From Micropterus salmoides (Eukaryota > Chordata > Actinopteri > Centrarchiformes > Centrarchidae): a stretch of 64,000 bases of DNA. The stretch's first letter is position 1. Each line of letters opens with the position of its first letter. Below the pieces are notes generated by a model. It was not told the origin of the DNA. It searched no databases and saw nothing but the letters and a program-made list of their open reading frames with translations. Made by a program: the position numbers and the translations under genes. The stretch is from the NCBI RefSeq assembly GCF_014851395.1, contig NW_024040485.1, positions 15,073,587 through 15,137,586 on the forward strand. Reading direction: 5' to 3'. This document shows, in pieces, positions 1-13,511 of this stretch.

Positions 1-180
1 CAGCACAAGGGCTCCATCATGGATAAAACCACCCTTGCACTTGCCTCTTCTCTGTCTGTGCTGGCGGTAATGCTAGTGGTTACAGCAGTCAGTCTCATCT
101 GTGTGAAGAAGAAGTACAAGAAACGCGGAAATGACAGCAGTGTCTTCATGGCAAACATGAGTGCCAATGAGAAACTGTAG
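1..180 (+). CDS. C-terminal end of an unidentified single-pass membrane protein (5' part outside window)
   Basis: Frame 1 is open from the window edge to a TAG at 178-180, giving 59 residues. After a short lead there is a hydrophobic segment of about 26 residues (from TTLALASS to SLIC), then a basic stop-transfer cluster (KKKYKKR) and a short tail ending SANEKL. This is the layout of a type I membrane protein with a cytoplasmic tail of about 20 residues. The stretch may be a whole last exon or part of one, because the reading frame could begin at a splice acceptor within the first bases. I do not recognise the family and give no function. It is transcribed towards phlpp1, so the two genes converge. 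Coding status is supported by the membrane-protein architecture and by a poly(A) signal about 215 bases downstream. Confidence 0.6.
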   Translation, partial: QHKGSIMDKTTLALASSLSVLAVMLVVTAVSLICVKKKYKKRGNDSSVFMANMSANEKL

Positions 181-420
181 TGAGAGACTCTGAAGTTTCC
201 AATGACAAAAACGTGAATACTAACAAACAAATCAACATTTTTAATTAAATGTTCTTGTGACTATATCTACATTTGGATTTCTAGATTTAATGCCAAATGT
301 CAAGCCATGTATACCATAGACCAGAACATTATATGAGATTGCCCCCTTCTGGTCATTCAATGTAAAAACACTAGCAAACTAAATATTATTGTAAATAAAT
401 TATTTTGAGATTCTGAAGTC
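181..420 (+). other. probable 3' UTR and poly(A) signal of the membrane-protein gene
   Basis: AT-rich sequence follows the TAG. A canonical AATAAA lies at 394-399, followed by T-rich sequence, so cleavage near 410-425 is likely. The end is inferred from the signal only. Confidence 0.45.
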
Positions 421-503
421 TCTAATATAAACGTTTTAATATCAAATATATTTTATAATTAAAGAAATCCCAGACAGCATGACTTATATTCACAAATTTA
501 AAA

Positions 504-617
504 TTTATTATAACAAAGACAGGAACATCTGTGTTGTCTCTTTTCCATGTGGATATATTTGTTTGTATTACTGAACTTGACACAGTCATGCCGGTGATAA
601 CGGTTACTGTAGGAGGG

Positions 618-653
<36 letters not shown>

Positions 654-1753
654 AACTGTCGTTAGTGTCCATTAAGTACAGTGATGACTACAAGACATCA
701 CAATCAATCAAAGTGGAGCAAACCATTGCAACTTTCTTTGTGTCATTATATGGAATGTTGGGTTTTCTGACCTGCAATTGCACATATATGTGTGTGTGTG
801 TGTAATTTGTGGGTCTACATTGTAAGGTAAGGAAGAGGGGCATGGGGTGACACCTCCATAACAGCAAACTCTTGGTGAATCACACATCCTCCCCACCACT
901 AAAACCTTCACCGACATACAGGTATGTAGTTCCTTTAAAAAGCATCAGTATACAACATTTCTCTTATTTACAATCATTGGAGAAAAAAATCACCATTTCT
1001 CTCAGAGAAGATTAGTAAAAGTGACTGAGTCACCATAAAGAGTATGCAACTCCTAGGAGTTAGTATTCAAATTTCTACAAAAAATTTCTATGCCATTTTA
1101 CAGGCCAAGAGCCATGATTTACTGAAGAAATACAGTATTTTAAGTGCCCTATCTACAACAAGTTAAGTGTGGTATTACTGGCGTACCATTCGACATACTT
1201 CACTGATAATAAAAAGATTATGTGTCTGTTTTTAAAAAGTTCTTTCAGCAACTTCACTGCTTTCACATTAAAAGATATGGTAGGTTCTTACAAAACAAAC
1301 AAACAAACCATGGATTCGTCATCCATATTAACAAGTGTTGTGGCGAGCTAATGCTATTGCAAAGAGACTAGTGTTGATTACGTACTCAGCTGGTGGTCTA
1401 ATGTAAAAACAACGTTCCACAGTCTGTGAGAAGTGCACAAACATGGACACAGGAGTGTGTCCACGGGTTTTTCAAGAGGGTTGAATATCATTAAAGGGCT
1501 CATTTGCTTGTTTCACTCGAGTTGCTTGGGTAAAAATGGGTGGAGCAGGTTACAGTGCATGGTTCAATGATGAGGCTGTGTAGAGCAAGAAAGGCTGTTT
1601 AGAAAAAGTATGATTAAACTCTTTCATGTGCATTGTACAGCCACTTGAGGAAACTCATTTGTTTGAAAATCAAGGGTGATTAGGTTGATGGTAGGCTTTT
1701 GTGCAAGCTGCAGCTGGTAGGGAGATGAGGCTGTAAGTTGACGGTGTTGCTGT
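504..1753 (-). other. phlpp1: probable 3' UTR of phlpp1
   Basis: This stretch lies between the phlpp1 stop codon and the first canonical minus-strand AATAAA (plus-strand TTTATT at 504-509). No open frame of interest is present. It contains a (TG)n run at 621-648 and a shorter one near 789-803. A GT-rich stretch lies downstream of the signal on the minus strand (below 500). If the signal is used, the 3' UTR is about 1.25 kb. The extent is inferred from the signal. Confidence 0.5.
621..648. repeat. (TG)14 microsatellite
   Basis: Uninterrupted TG dinucleotides inside the inferred phlpp1 3' UTR. A shorter TG tract follows at about 789-803. Confidence 0.95.
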
Positions 1754-3091
1754 TCAGAGAGGGGTGTCGTAGTAGTCCGTTGGCTGATCGGTCCCAGGCG
1801 GTTTCTGCTGTTTCTGCTGATGCTGCTTCATGATTTCCTTCACCTCCTCCTCCAGCTCAGGCGGGATGATGAACTGGTCATCTGGGTCAGGCTGGGCCGG
1901 AGCTGTGAAATAACCCCCGGACTTCTTAGAGGGAGCGTCAGCAGCCACCTCAATGAGATTGTGACTCTTTTCCTGGCGTGCCACCGACCCATTAACCCTC
2001 CTCTTGCCTGCCATCTTCCCTCCATCCCCACCTCCTACTCCGACTCCCTGCCACGACTCTTCTCTCTCCAGCCCGTTCTCAGCCTCACCGAGGCTCATTT
2101 CTTCCTCCAGGGGCTCTGGCGTGCATGGCGGTGGAGGAGGTGGGGGAAGAGTCAGCAAGGCGCGCTCCTGGCTGGAGGACGAGGGTAATGACGTTTGAGG
2201 TGATGAGGAGGAGGAGGAGGAGGTGGAGGACGGGGGGGAGGACTCTGCTTTGAGGCAGTGGACATCAGCCTCAACTTCCACACGGCTCCCATTAGAGAAA
2301 ACACCAGCAATGGGCTCCTCGTCCTCGCTGTCCAGCCCATTGTCAGACAGGGCGCTGGAAAAGGTGGCGCTGGACAGTTGCCTCTGGAAGGACCCTGCTA
2401 AGCAGGCGGGATGGAGGGCACAGCAGCTGCGGGCAGAGGGCAGCTCTGAACCTGGGAACAGGTACTGGCAGGGCTGGGTGGTTGTGTGGGCCTGCTGGTG
2501 CTGTAGGGACAACGAGTGCGCTTGATGGTGCAGGTGAAGGTGAGGATGGTGGGGCTGCTCGTGTAGCAGCACCAAGGAGCTCTGCGGTGGCTCATCAGAC
2601 GAGGCCGTGGAGCCCACCTCGCTGCTCATCTCGCTGGTACTGATCTCACTGCTGATTTCACTGCAGGAGGAAGGCGGCACGGGGAGGGAGCCATCTGATG
2701 GTCGCTCCTTGATGGCAGAGGATGACGGGGGATAGGAGCCCAAGCCAGGGCTAGGAGGTGGCTGGGGAGGCTCAGAACAGCAGCAGGAGCAGCAGTCTTC
2801 ACTCACGCTGAGCTGGACCACAACAGCGCTGAGGCTGTCTGTGCAGCCGTAGCCCTGCGCCAGCGTGCACAGCTTCTTAGCAGCAGCCAGGCCATCGGGG
2901 ACGTTTCGAACAGCCTCCACAGCCTCGGTGTGAGACACAGCATCCCAAAGGCCCCGGCTTCCCAGAATGAAGAACTCATCCTGGGGGGTCAGTGTGACTG
3001 TCTGCACATAGGGACAAGGGATGACTGATGGGTAAAGGAAGGAGTAGCCCATGATTCGTGTAGAATCGGTCACGCCATTCACCTTGTTGTC
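1754..3091 (-). CDS. phlpp1: phlpp1 exon 17 (last): end of the phosphatase domain, Ser-rich tail, PDZ ligand
   Basis: Residues 1343-1787 and stop TGA (1754-1756). The acceptor gives DNKVNGVTDSTR directly after IITE of exon 16. The first 75 or so residues finish the PP2C-like fold, with DEFFILGSRGLWD carrying the expected metal-site aspartate. The next 300 residues are low complexity: Cys cluster, Ser runs, a His-rich patch (HPHLHLHH) and polyproline. The block SFQRQLSSATFSSALSDNG and the segment QPDPDDQFIIPPELEEEVKE are conserved in PHLPP1. The protein ends YYDTPL, a C-terminal PDZ-binding motif; in mammals this tail binds NHERF1-type scaffolds. Confidence 0.95.
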   Translation of the reverse strand, partial: DNKVNGVTDSTRIMGYSFLYPSVIPCPYVQTVTLTPQDEFFILGSRGLWDAVSHTEAVEAVRNVPDGLAAAKKLCTLAQGYGCTDSLSAVVVQLSVSEDCCSCCCSEPPQPPPSPGLGSYPPSSSAIKERPSDGSLPVPPSSCSEISSEISTSEMSSEVGSTASSDEPPQSSLVLLHEQPHHPHLHLHHQAHSLSLQHQQAHTTTQPCQYLFPGSELPSARSCCALHPACLAGSFQRQLSSATFSSALSDNGLDSEDEEPIAGVFSNGSRVEVEADVHCLKAESSPPSSTSSSSSSSPQTSLPSSSSQERALLTLPPPPPPPCTPEPLEEEMSLGEAENGLEREESWQGVGVGGGDGGKMAGKRRVNGSVARQEKSHNLIEVAADAPSKKSGGYFTAPAQPDPDDQFIIPPELEEEVKEIMKQHQQKQQKPPGTDQPTDYYDTPL

Positions 3092-6000
3092 CTGTGGAAA
3101 AGAGTATAAACATCAACAGAGCCCTCATGCAGTGCACATCTAAAATTATATTTACATGGATGTACTCCATTGATTTCAGTGTACTTTGGGATGCTTTCAA
3201 AGATCTCTACCTCAGTGATGATGGCCCTGTGCTGCCTGAGCCTGCAGTATTCCTCCTCAAGCCCAACATTGTGAAGCAGCGACAGTGACAACGGCTTTCC
3301 ATCGCGGCACAGGATGGCCTGGCACTTGCCCACATTAGCAGCTGTGAGTGTGAAGCAGCCAGCGGGGTCGGTGGGGTCGTGGCGAATGTGACACAGAGCA
3401 GCTGAACCGCCCAGTTTCTGCCCTGCAGTTCCCAGTTTCCTGTGGTGGCACAAGAAGAGGGGACAGAGTGATTATTTAAAATGTGTAGTCTCCATCAATA
3501 AATTGAGCAGATTCTAGTTTGTGCTAAAAAATTTGTAACATATTAAGGATGATTTGTAACAAAAGAGGACGACTGATTAAAATTCCCATGGAGCCTGTAA
3601 TGTACCTTTGCATGACGAGGAATGTGTTTGTCATGTAGTCCTCTTCACTCTTGGTCTTGTGTAGTTCTTCCGCCAACACATCATTCATTGTGCACTGCAA
3701 AAGATAGGGCACTTCCACATTCCTGTCCCCATCAAACACACCGTACAGAGCCTCACGACTCCCGCAGAAACTGTTTACTGACAGAGCCGCAACACACAGT
3801 CTGGAAAGAAAACAAAAGGCCATCACTGAGGCATGTCCATGAGCGAAGAATGAGGGCTTCAAAGACATAATAACTGCTCTGTTCACATATTGTTCATACT
3901 GCTCCACACACTGAACCATGAAGACAATGCCTTCTGTGATTCATTGGACTGTACAGCACAACCTCCGCCATTAAAGAAGACCAGCCTCTTGAATATCACT
4001 TACACATAAGAAAATGTGGAAACAACATGTGCAACTGTTTGAATCTCTTCTTTAGAGTTCACATTGAAGTATTAAATTGGCAGCGTAGCCCCATACAGAT
4101 ATGTTGTGGCACGAGCGAGTCATCTGGCTTTAACAATGTGCATTCTCAGGAGGTTTGGATTACTGAGGCTTCACCGGACTGATGTGTGTGAGTGAGATGG
4201 TGGTTGTTTTTTTTCCATCATTGATTGAAGTGAACTCACTTGTTCTTGACACCCGAGGCCTCTGTGTAACCATGACTCCACACAGCGGGCCCACCAGACG
4301 CCTCATTTGAAAAGGCTGGAGGCGGATCAATACGGAAGCAGCGAATATTACTGAAAAACAAAACATGAAATAGATGAAATTCACTGTCTCATGTAAAGAC
4401 ATAAAAATACACAAGCTACAGTACTAACAGTATTCTATTCAGGTCATTTACTTAAAGTGGTTTCTATCATACAATGTTAGATTCTATTAGATAAAAGTAA
4501 TTGGGGGGAGGGGGGGCGGACCATTACAACGGCAGTTTTTAACTTTTTATTAACAGAAACAACAAAAAACAGTATTAAAAAGCAAATTTAAACACACTGG
4601 CAGAAAAGAATAAAATACTCCATGTGCAAAATGTAGGTTACAGTCACATTGCCAGATGTAGAATTGCACTGTAACAAAAGCAAAACAACCCACAGAGAAA
4701 TAATGACATACTTGAGCTGCTCGAGGGTCTTGTGGTCCAGACTGAGACGAGGGTTTCCAGTCAGGTCCAGCTCCTGAAGCTTGGGAGGCAGATTCTCTGG
4801 TAGAGTGATCTCATTGAGCTCATTACAGCTCAGATCCACACACTGGCAACAGAGGTAAAATACATGAATACTAACAAACATGCACATCCAGTACAGTTGC
4901 ACAGAGGTGTGCTGTGACTACCGGTCTTACTTTCATCTCCATCAGCTGCAAGACCTCGGGAAAGACCTCGATGGAGTTGGAGTGAGCAATGAGTGTGTGC
5001 ATTCGCCGGCAATTCATGATGGTGGTGGGCACGGTCTTCAGCATGTTCCCGCTAAGGTCCACCTCCTCAAGCTCCTCCAACTTGGCCATTTTACTGAATA
5101 ATGAGGTGACAGTTTTGGGTGAGTTGAGTACATAAAATGATGATGATCAATTAGTCTAACTACAGAAAATTAACCAGTTAATTGCTTTACTATTATCATA
5201 TTATTACCGAGCTATAATGTAAAGTGCTGTTCATCAATCAAGGAGACTTTTTTTGACTTGGGCTCTTGGAAATTGTGTTGAACATTTTTTTAAAACTATT
5301 TTCTGACATTTTGTCCAGTAATGGTTGGGCTTTAGTCTAAATGATTAACAGACTAATAAATAATAAGATGAATCGATAATGAAAATAACCATTAGATCCA
5401 GCCGTAATATAAAATGTAAAATACAGGTGAGTGAGTACTGAGAAAAGTACATAATAGTCAGAGGGAATGTGAGTTCTTTACCTGGCTGGGAAGGTCTGAA
5501 GATGGTTGTAGGCCATGTGCAGAACACGAAGGTGTGTGTGGCCCGTTAGCATTGGTACACACTTATCTGTCAGCCGGTTATTAGTCAGGTAGAGTTCCTG
5601 CAGGATGCTGTGGCTCTCCTCTGATAGGCTGGATGGCGGCAGGTGCTCCAGTTTATTGGCTGATGCATTTACGCATCGTAAGCTGAAAGTAAAAATTAAA
5701 GTACTTTTTGTGTTCTTTCAGACAAGGGGACATAAAAAACAGCGACTCGAGCCACTTTAATTACAAAATTCTACATGAATTTCTGCTCCTATGACCCCCA
5801 TTAAAAACCTCTCCCTCTTCCATCCTTGTGCTGCTTGGTTGTTTTTTACTTGCCTGTCCTCCTTGGATGTGTTGTCCTCGATTAAAATCCTATTGATAAT
5901 TTCTGTCCTTCATCTTCATATACCTGCATTCCTCCTACACTTAATCTTCTTGTCAGATGTCACATTAACTGAAACAAATCACTTCCAACTGATGATTCAT

Positions 6001-9000
6001 GCTACCTGTCAGATTTGAGGAACAGGTTGCAGGGCAGCTCCACCAGTTGATTGTGCTGTATGTCTAAAACCTCCAGCAGAGGGCGCTCCACTCTTTCAGG
6101 CAGCTTCTGCAACTGGTTATGTCCTGCACTCAGCTTCCTCAGACTGCTGCTGCATAACAACCTGCGGCATGAAGAATATACAGACAGTTGGGTTAATACA
6201 AGAACATTAAGGAAAAACATATGACTGTTATGAAGCTACAGTCATTTGTTATGAACCTACATTGGTTGGTAGATAGATAGATAGATAGATAGGAAGGCTG
6301 ACAGATGCAAGACAAAGAGAAGAGGAAGTGAGAGGCTGAACGGACCTTCTAAAAGGCTATATAAAGAGGAAGAGAATGGACAAAGGCTGATGAGGTTACA
6401 GGCTATCTGTGTGATTTATGAGGCTCTATGGGGGATAGATGACTGGCCGGCAAAGGGCAGGGAGAATAACGCAGCACTGTACTCTGCTTACAGGCGATTT
6501 GACACATTCACTGAGAGTGAGACTCACCGCGCCGGGAGCTCGCTGATGAGATTGTGGCTCACGTCCAGAACTTCCAGTTTCTTAGCTTCACACAGCCAGT
6601 CTGGCAAGGACTCCATATGGTTCCTACAGGAGGAGAGGGAGGGTGATTATGATAAATTATGTGCAGTTTGTAAAGCGAGACAGCTAACATAGAATATAAT
6701 ATACCAGGATACTGAATGTATTTGAATTCCCAACAGTCCTGCTCTAGAAAAGACAGCAGGTTCAGGTTTTGTTTAAAAGATACCCCCCCCCCCATATTTT
6801 GTGATATTTCAGATTTACTTCATCAGATAACTGAACTGTCGAGTGTTTCAGACCAAAAAGGCAACACTAATTACAGCTCTCGTCAGATTATCCGAGGTGC
6901 GACACTCCCTCAAGGGCAAAGTGGAAAAAGGATTTAAAAAATGAAAACATCTTCAAATAAATTCAGCACTTAAATCACTCATTCCATGCCTTTTTATTAA
7001 CCACAAAGAAGCTTAGTACAGTAGCTCATTTTTCACGAATCACATGGCACGTAAAAGGTCAGGGCTGACATGGTTAAAGAATGACAGCTCTCTAACATCA
7101 CCTCTAACATGTCACCACACTTTCAAAGATCCGTTTACCAGGTTCTTGGCTGTGTAGTAAGATATTCAAAGCAATCTGTCTCACCTACACTGAACAGTTG
7201 CCGCTCTTCTACTTTTGTAGAGCAGAGAGGATGTACTGTAAATGAGCTACATTTTCAAAATGCCTTTTCCACTTAGTGTGTGCGTTTGCGTGTGTGTGTG
7301 TACTTCTACTTTCTCACCTCGAGATGTCCATGTAACTAAGATTGGAGGGCACAGGACAGACATCCAGTTGTCGTAGCTCTGTGGGGAGAAATCCAAACAC
7401 ATTAACCTACAGCAAGGACAGACACGGCCTATTACAAAAGCAGGTAGATGGAAAATGGAGGGGAACGTTTGGTGTGTGTGTGCTGTGATGGCAAGTAAGA
7501 GAGGGATGTTGGAGAGAGACCGCAGCACTGATGAGAAAAATGAATGCACGTACAGTAAAGAGGGGAGCATGGGAGGAAATTAAGTTATATGAGAAAAGAA
7601 AGGAGTCAGTAAGGTAAGACATATGTTACAGGTCCAAACAAACATTTCTCAGTTTAGAAACTAGTGAGGTGGTGATGTGAGAGGGAAGGAGATCTGTCTT
7701 TTCTAAGCACACATGATTGCCCTCGCAGAGAACATGAAGTCCTGTGTGCCGGACCCACCGTTGTTGGAGGCGTAGATGCCTTTGAGCAAGCAACCCTTGG
7801 CCTTGAGGCCGACAACGCGGTTCCTCTCGCAGTGAAGCACCTCCAGTCTGGGGAAGACTGAGGCGTCCAGGTCCGTCAGCCTGTTATCCCTCACATCCAG
7901 CTGGGTCACGTGCCTCAGAAGGTCAGGCTCATCTGGCACCACGGTGGAGATCTTATTCAACCTGACAGAGGGAGTAGAAAGGTTCAGCTCCAATTGGATC
8001 AAGCTGAACTGCACAGGCTGTGGCCTTTCTTGTAAGGCAGGGAACATGCCTGAGGTGATGGCTGATTTATTGTGCAGTTACTTGAGTTCTGTTTAGTACT
8101 CAGCTGCTCTGTGCACAACATTGATGGAAGTGTTTTTTGATGTACAAAGCGAATTTGTTGCATTTTTTCATTCTGTCACCTACTGATGATATCTTATGTT
8201 CAGTCATTCAGTTATTAGAAATCTATGGCAAAAACTCTTGAGACATAAAAGACATAACGTTATTCTGTACTTTTAACAAACACCAAAATTTTATTTTATT
8301 TTATATATTCAGGTAATCTCTCATGGGAAAATTCAGATAATCCGCTTGTTCCATCCTCTCAAATGTGACGATTTCCTGTTTTTCAATATCTTATATGACA
8401 ATAAAGTGAACATATTTGGGTTTAGAAATGTTGTCCACAAAAAACGCTGATTTTAAAGAAGTAACTTTTGCCCCTGGGAGCTTGTGTCAAGCTGTTTTAA
8501 CATTTAATTTTTTTAATCATATTTGTCAGATTAATCAATAATGAAAGTATGAGTTATTTGCAGCCCTAAACTCATAGATAAATTACCTAATCACTTGAAC
8601 ACTTGAGTGGACAAGTGGAAATACATCAAGAAAAACAATCAGCTGCAGCACTGACAAAAGGATAAGAACACATCCTCATCAGAGATACCAAGTGATCTTT
8701 GCCCAAACAGGTGAGAATGCTGGAAAACATATTTACTGACCCCGTCAAAGCAAAGTCAGAAGGAGTGAAGCATTAACTTGGAAAATAGTGCAAGTCACTC
8801 CAGCTCTGTGCTTTTGCAGACAGTGGGAAGACACCTGATGGAGCCACTACAGGCAAATGATTTCATGATTCCGTGCTCTCTGGCAGTCTGCTAGTGTTTT
8901 TGTTTCCATCATTAATGGGATAAGCAGTGTCACTGAGAACATTGCTTTGACATGTCTGAGGACTTAAAGTGATGTTTTTTCTCGACAAAGTTGTTAAACT

Positions 9001-12000
9001 TCTATCACAAAACCCCAGTCATGATCTCCTAAATAGGGATTTAAAAAAGATATTTATAATTATCTGCCTACATGGCCGTACCTTAGGTCGATGTGTTTGA
9101 CACGGAGCAGTCTGAAATTCTGCAGGGTGAGTGTTTCTAGATTGTTTCCTGCCATGCACAGCTTCTCCATGGAGGCCAGCTGCTCCAGCACCTGGGGCAC
9201 GTGGTTGAACTGGTTGAAGGAAAGGCCAACGTAACTCAGCCTCTGGAGAGAACCGAGCTCATTGGGCAGCTCGGCTAGACTGTTGCCGTCCAAAAGGAAT
9301 GTCTGCAAACTGAAAGGGGAACACAAGATCAGACGAACGAAATAACTTTCTTTAGCTGCACAGATAATGTAGCCCAGGATAAATGATGCAACAAGGACTT
9401 CTTCAACAATTTCAGCATTTAAAATCAGTACACTTTATGTCCAGCAGATGGCAGTAGCAGCATAAATCCTGCTGCCCACTTCAGGAATTTACAGGCATAC
9501 CGGATCATTCCTGTAGATTAAATTCTCATCTAGCCTAGTTTAAACCCACACACCTGTTAGGTTTCAAATAAATTTAAAGAGCATGTACTATCCATATGTC
9601 AATTCTAGGCCCAGCTACTAAATGACTCCCTTAATCTACTGGATGTATTCCCTATTGTCATGATAGGGTAAATTGGACCGAATGATGCATGAACGATTAC
9701 GTTTGAGACCCTTACTTAATATAATTTTCACATATTTTTACAGACTAACAGTGTTACAATAAAAAAGATAATTCAGTGCTTCATCAAAGAGACATCAATG
9801 TTTTACTGACAATAGAGTGAGTCCTCAAGAGAAAGGCAAGATATATTTTCGAGCTTACAAGGATCGACTCAAATACAACCTGAAAATAACTTACAAAACG
9901 ACAGTGAATACAAATAAACATTTTAAATAGCTGAGTAATAAGAAAGGACTGGAGTGACTTAGGCGAGCCATTAAACAAACAAAAGACAGACCCTGAGGAA
10001 AATGTCATGGGTAAGCTCTACAGGTGATCTGTGCAAGTTGTGCCGTCATTTGCTCACATGTTGAAACTAGCAAGTGTGTCGTTGTTTGCTCACATGTTGA
10101 AACTTGCAAAGTAAACAATGCTGGTTGTTAGCTGTGTGTTGCTAGGTAACTCCCACATTTTGAGTAAAACTTGCGATACTCTAACTGGAAAAAGTGAGGT
10201 TAGTGTGTGAAAAGGTTCCCTGGTTTCCCAGCCCTAAGATGATGAAAGCATTGGCCCCAACAAAAAAACAGTAAGTGAAAGAGCTAGATGATTACTAACG
10301 TCACAATGGTAGGAAGAGGTAAGGTAAACAACAATCTACAGTAGAATAACTAACAAAGGAAGTACAGCTAGTGTATTTAATTTAGTTAAGACTAGTTGAT
10401 AAGAGGTCTGTATCGTCAATAACGTCCTGTTGTTACTTACTTGGTCATGGCTCCCACAGAGCTGGGGACAGAAGACAGGTAGTTGCAGCTGAGGTTGACC
10501 TCCGTCAGCGTGGGGATGTCACAAATCGCCAGGGGGAACTTACCAAGGTGGTTGTTAGACAGGTTGAGGCTCCGCAGACGAGAAAATCTGGAAATAGAGG
10601 TTAAAAGTATTAACGATAAAGATAAAGAGAGCATGAGCGAATGACTGGACATGTACTTGCATCTTGAGTAGAAGATATTCATAAATATATTAATGAATAT
10701 GAGCAATGTAGCAAAGTATAGCTTACACAGAATATGTTAAAGTGAAAAACACACAGACTCAACACACGCACAAACAGTGCCATCCTTAATAGTAAGTCTA
10801 AAGCTTCATATTTGATTGTTGAGCAAACAAGTGCGGCATTGACGTCTGCGTTGTTCATTCAAACACCAGTGACCATTGGCATTTGGCGCGGTGTCCTATG
10901 GCAGAGCTGTGACCTTCAGAGGGGTTTGCCCCTCAGGGGGTGGAGGGAGTGGGGGGAACAAGGCGAAGCAGAGGAAAGGACTTGTTTAATTTATCCATCT
11001 ACAGATATACAGACAAACACATGCGACCTGCTATCAGCTATCATGTGTACAGAGAGAGCAGCTATGGCAAGCCGGAGATGAGCAGTGCGCCATATTGGCA
11101 CAGGAGGCTGCTTTAACTAGCGCTACTTGATTTTACTCCCTATATACACACACACACGTTACACACAAGCACACAGTCTATCATATGATGGTGAAAAAAG
11201 GTAACAGAGAAGTCAGGGCCATTGATTAGAAAGGCAAAGTAATTCCAGCTGAGGATGACTCCTACAGACAGGTGGGGTGTTGTGGGAAAATGTCATTCCA
11301 CCATTAAATCAGCCTCTGCAATCTGCTGAGTAATGCTGACACCCCCTCCTTGTCTGTGTCATGCTGTCCCATCATGCATTATCTTGCTTTAGTTTTTTCT
11401 ACTACCCATGTGTATTTAAAGCGGCACTGATAATTTTTATTGACACTTGAAGAAATACCAAAGTGTTGCTTGAACTGAGGAGCTCACAAAGAATAATCAC
11501 CCAAATATTCCGTACCCACTGAGATCTACGGAGTCTTTTGGCATCTTTTAGGTCATTGTTTTGGTTTTCTCCACTTTCATCAACATCATTTCCAGCTGTG
11601 GCCAGCAGCTGCTTTCGTTCAGCAAAATAGGTCTGATAAACCCACTGTATGCTACCTATGCTACCTGCCAAGCACCAAATGAAAAAAAGAAGTTAACGAC
11701 TAGCTTTTAATGGAGCTTCTAGCAAGCTGAAAATATTTTTCAAAGACAAAAACAATATTGTACTTATAAGTGGTCAGGTGGACAGAAACAAGACTGCAAA
11801 TGAAGGCTAATGCTGCTCCCTGTCTGCTGGATGAGTAAATTGTTTGCTAACAAGTTCATGATAACTTTATAAAGTGCTAATATGTTAATGTTGTGTTTAA
11901 GTTACAGCTCTGCTGTACCCAATCTGTACTAACTGTCCAGTACCAAACAGCAGACAGACAAAGTTGGCAATTTAGCATCGAGCAGGTAAACATAGTAGAG

Positions 12001-13460
12001 CATATAGAAAGCTAAAAAGTTGGTGCAGAGCAAACAAGGTGAAGGGAGGAGGTATATTGGACTTAGATTTATTAGGTGAACAGAAACACAACTCTAAATG
12101 AATGCTAATATGGCTCTGGGTCTGCTAGAGGTGTAAATAACCAAATGCTTGCTAATACTTTATCAGGCAATGATTTGTCAAAATTGTGTCTTCTGCTGGC
12201 CCGAAAAGGTCAAAAAATTAACGAGTGCAACTTGAATCCTTTCACTTGGTTTCACTTGGCCTTAAATACCCCCTTTCATTTGATATTTTGTTTCGCTGAC
12301 ACTATTCTGCCCAACTTTCCCCCGTTTCCCCTTCCTTCTCCCTTCAATTCCATTACTTTTTTACCTTTATGACTTGCTAAACTATCCTGCAACATATGCA
12401 TGGAACGTTGGATACTGTCCTCAGCAAGTGGTGACCTGTGTGTCACGGAGAGATGCATGGTGGGAGGACAGTCCCATGGCATGGGGAAAGAGATAGTCTC
12501 CCAGACAACTGATTATGCATATCTGATTGGCAAATCACCCACCAGTTAGTATTTGACCAGAGAGAAAAGAGAGAGAAGGGGGGAGAGGCATGTGGCAGGT
12601 TCACACATTCCATTCCTCTTGGAAAAATACAAAGCACTATGACCCCATGTTAGATGTCAGAGAAGGCCAGTGTTTGTACTGAAACAAAAACAGACTCTCA
12701 CACAACTGTCCACACCAAAAGATATACACCCACATTCATGGAGGGTCCACACAGAGGATAATTGTTCGTGACTCCAGCTCTTTTGACTTCAGTCTCTGAG
12801 GGGCAAAGCGAGTACTCAAGATACTCTGCTACATGTTTCTGTCAAAACGCCTCTATTTTCAGCTAACTATTCATCTCTTTCTCATTACTGACCTCTTTTT
12901 CTGTCATGCTGGGTCAAATGCGGATGAACCTACTTGGGTTTGGCAAATCAAAATGAATGTTTTCTCGCTTGACCAGCAGGGGAGCTGCGCATCACGCACT
13001 CAGATTTAAAAAAAAAAAAAAAAAAAGTTATTTCCCTTGCACTGGTCGAGGATTAAAAAAGAAAAAGATTATTCAGAAAATGACCATGGTAGAGCATCAT
13101 AAAATCCTGCACATTCATAATTTTCTCTCAAGCATGCACAGCCACACACACACTCAAATACACATCCCTGTTAGTGTAGTAATCTTAAAAAATGTATGCC
13201 ATACTGTATCCTTGTATGGACTGACCCCATATCTGTAGCCTGCAGCCACATTTTTTTCTGTTGCATACAAGACAACTCTCTCTCCCTCTCACACAAACAG
13301 ACACTCCATTCTGCAGACATCACTTGTACACACTCATGCATCAGATCCACATAATTCACTCGCTTAAATGATAAAAATCTTCTGGCAATAATCTTCAGAA
13401 AGAAAGGCTGCGACAGGCGTGCACATCACACTGTCTACATGAATGCAAATACATGCATGT

Positions 13461-13511
<51 letters not shown>

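Larger units (their letters stand above)
3801..9081 (-). other. phlpp1: phlpp1 introns 6-14 (non-exon parts)
   Basis: Between the listed exons the sequence is AT-rich, with no further supported exon. Items seen are a GATA tetranucleotide run at 6270-6292, degraded hAT-type terminal fragments (5320-5400 and about 8520-8575, the latter ending GCAGCCCTA), and a C9 run near 6782. The gap 7962-9081 holds no recognisable gene. Confidence 0.6.

Noticed and set aside
1820..2188. plus-strand open frames opposite the last phlpp1 exon
   Set aside because: These are shadows of the GC-rich Ser/Pro coding sequence on the other strand.
11402..11671. 89-codon minus-strand open frame near 11.5 kb
   Set aside because: It sits next to dispersed repeat copies and likely derives from the same repeat. 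No exon boundaries fit phlpp1.
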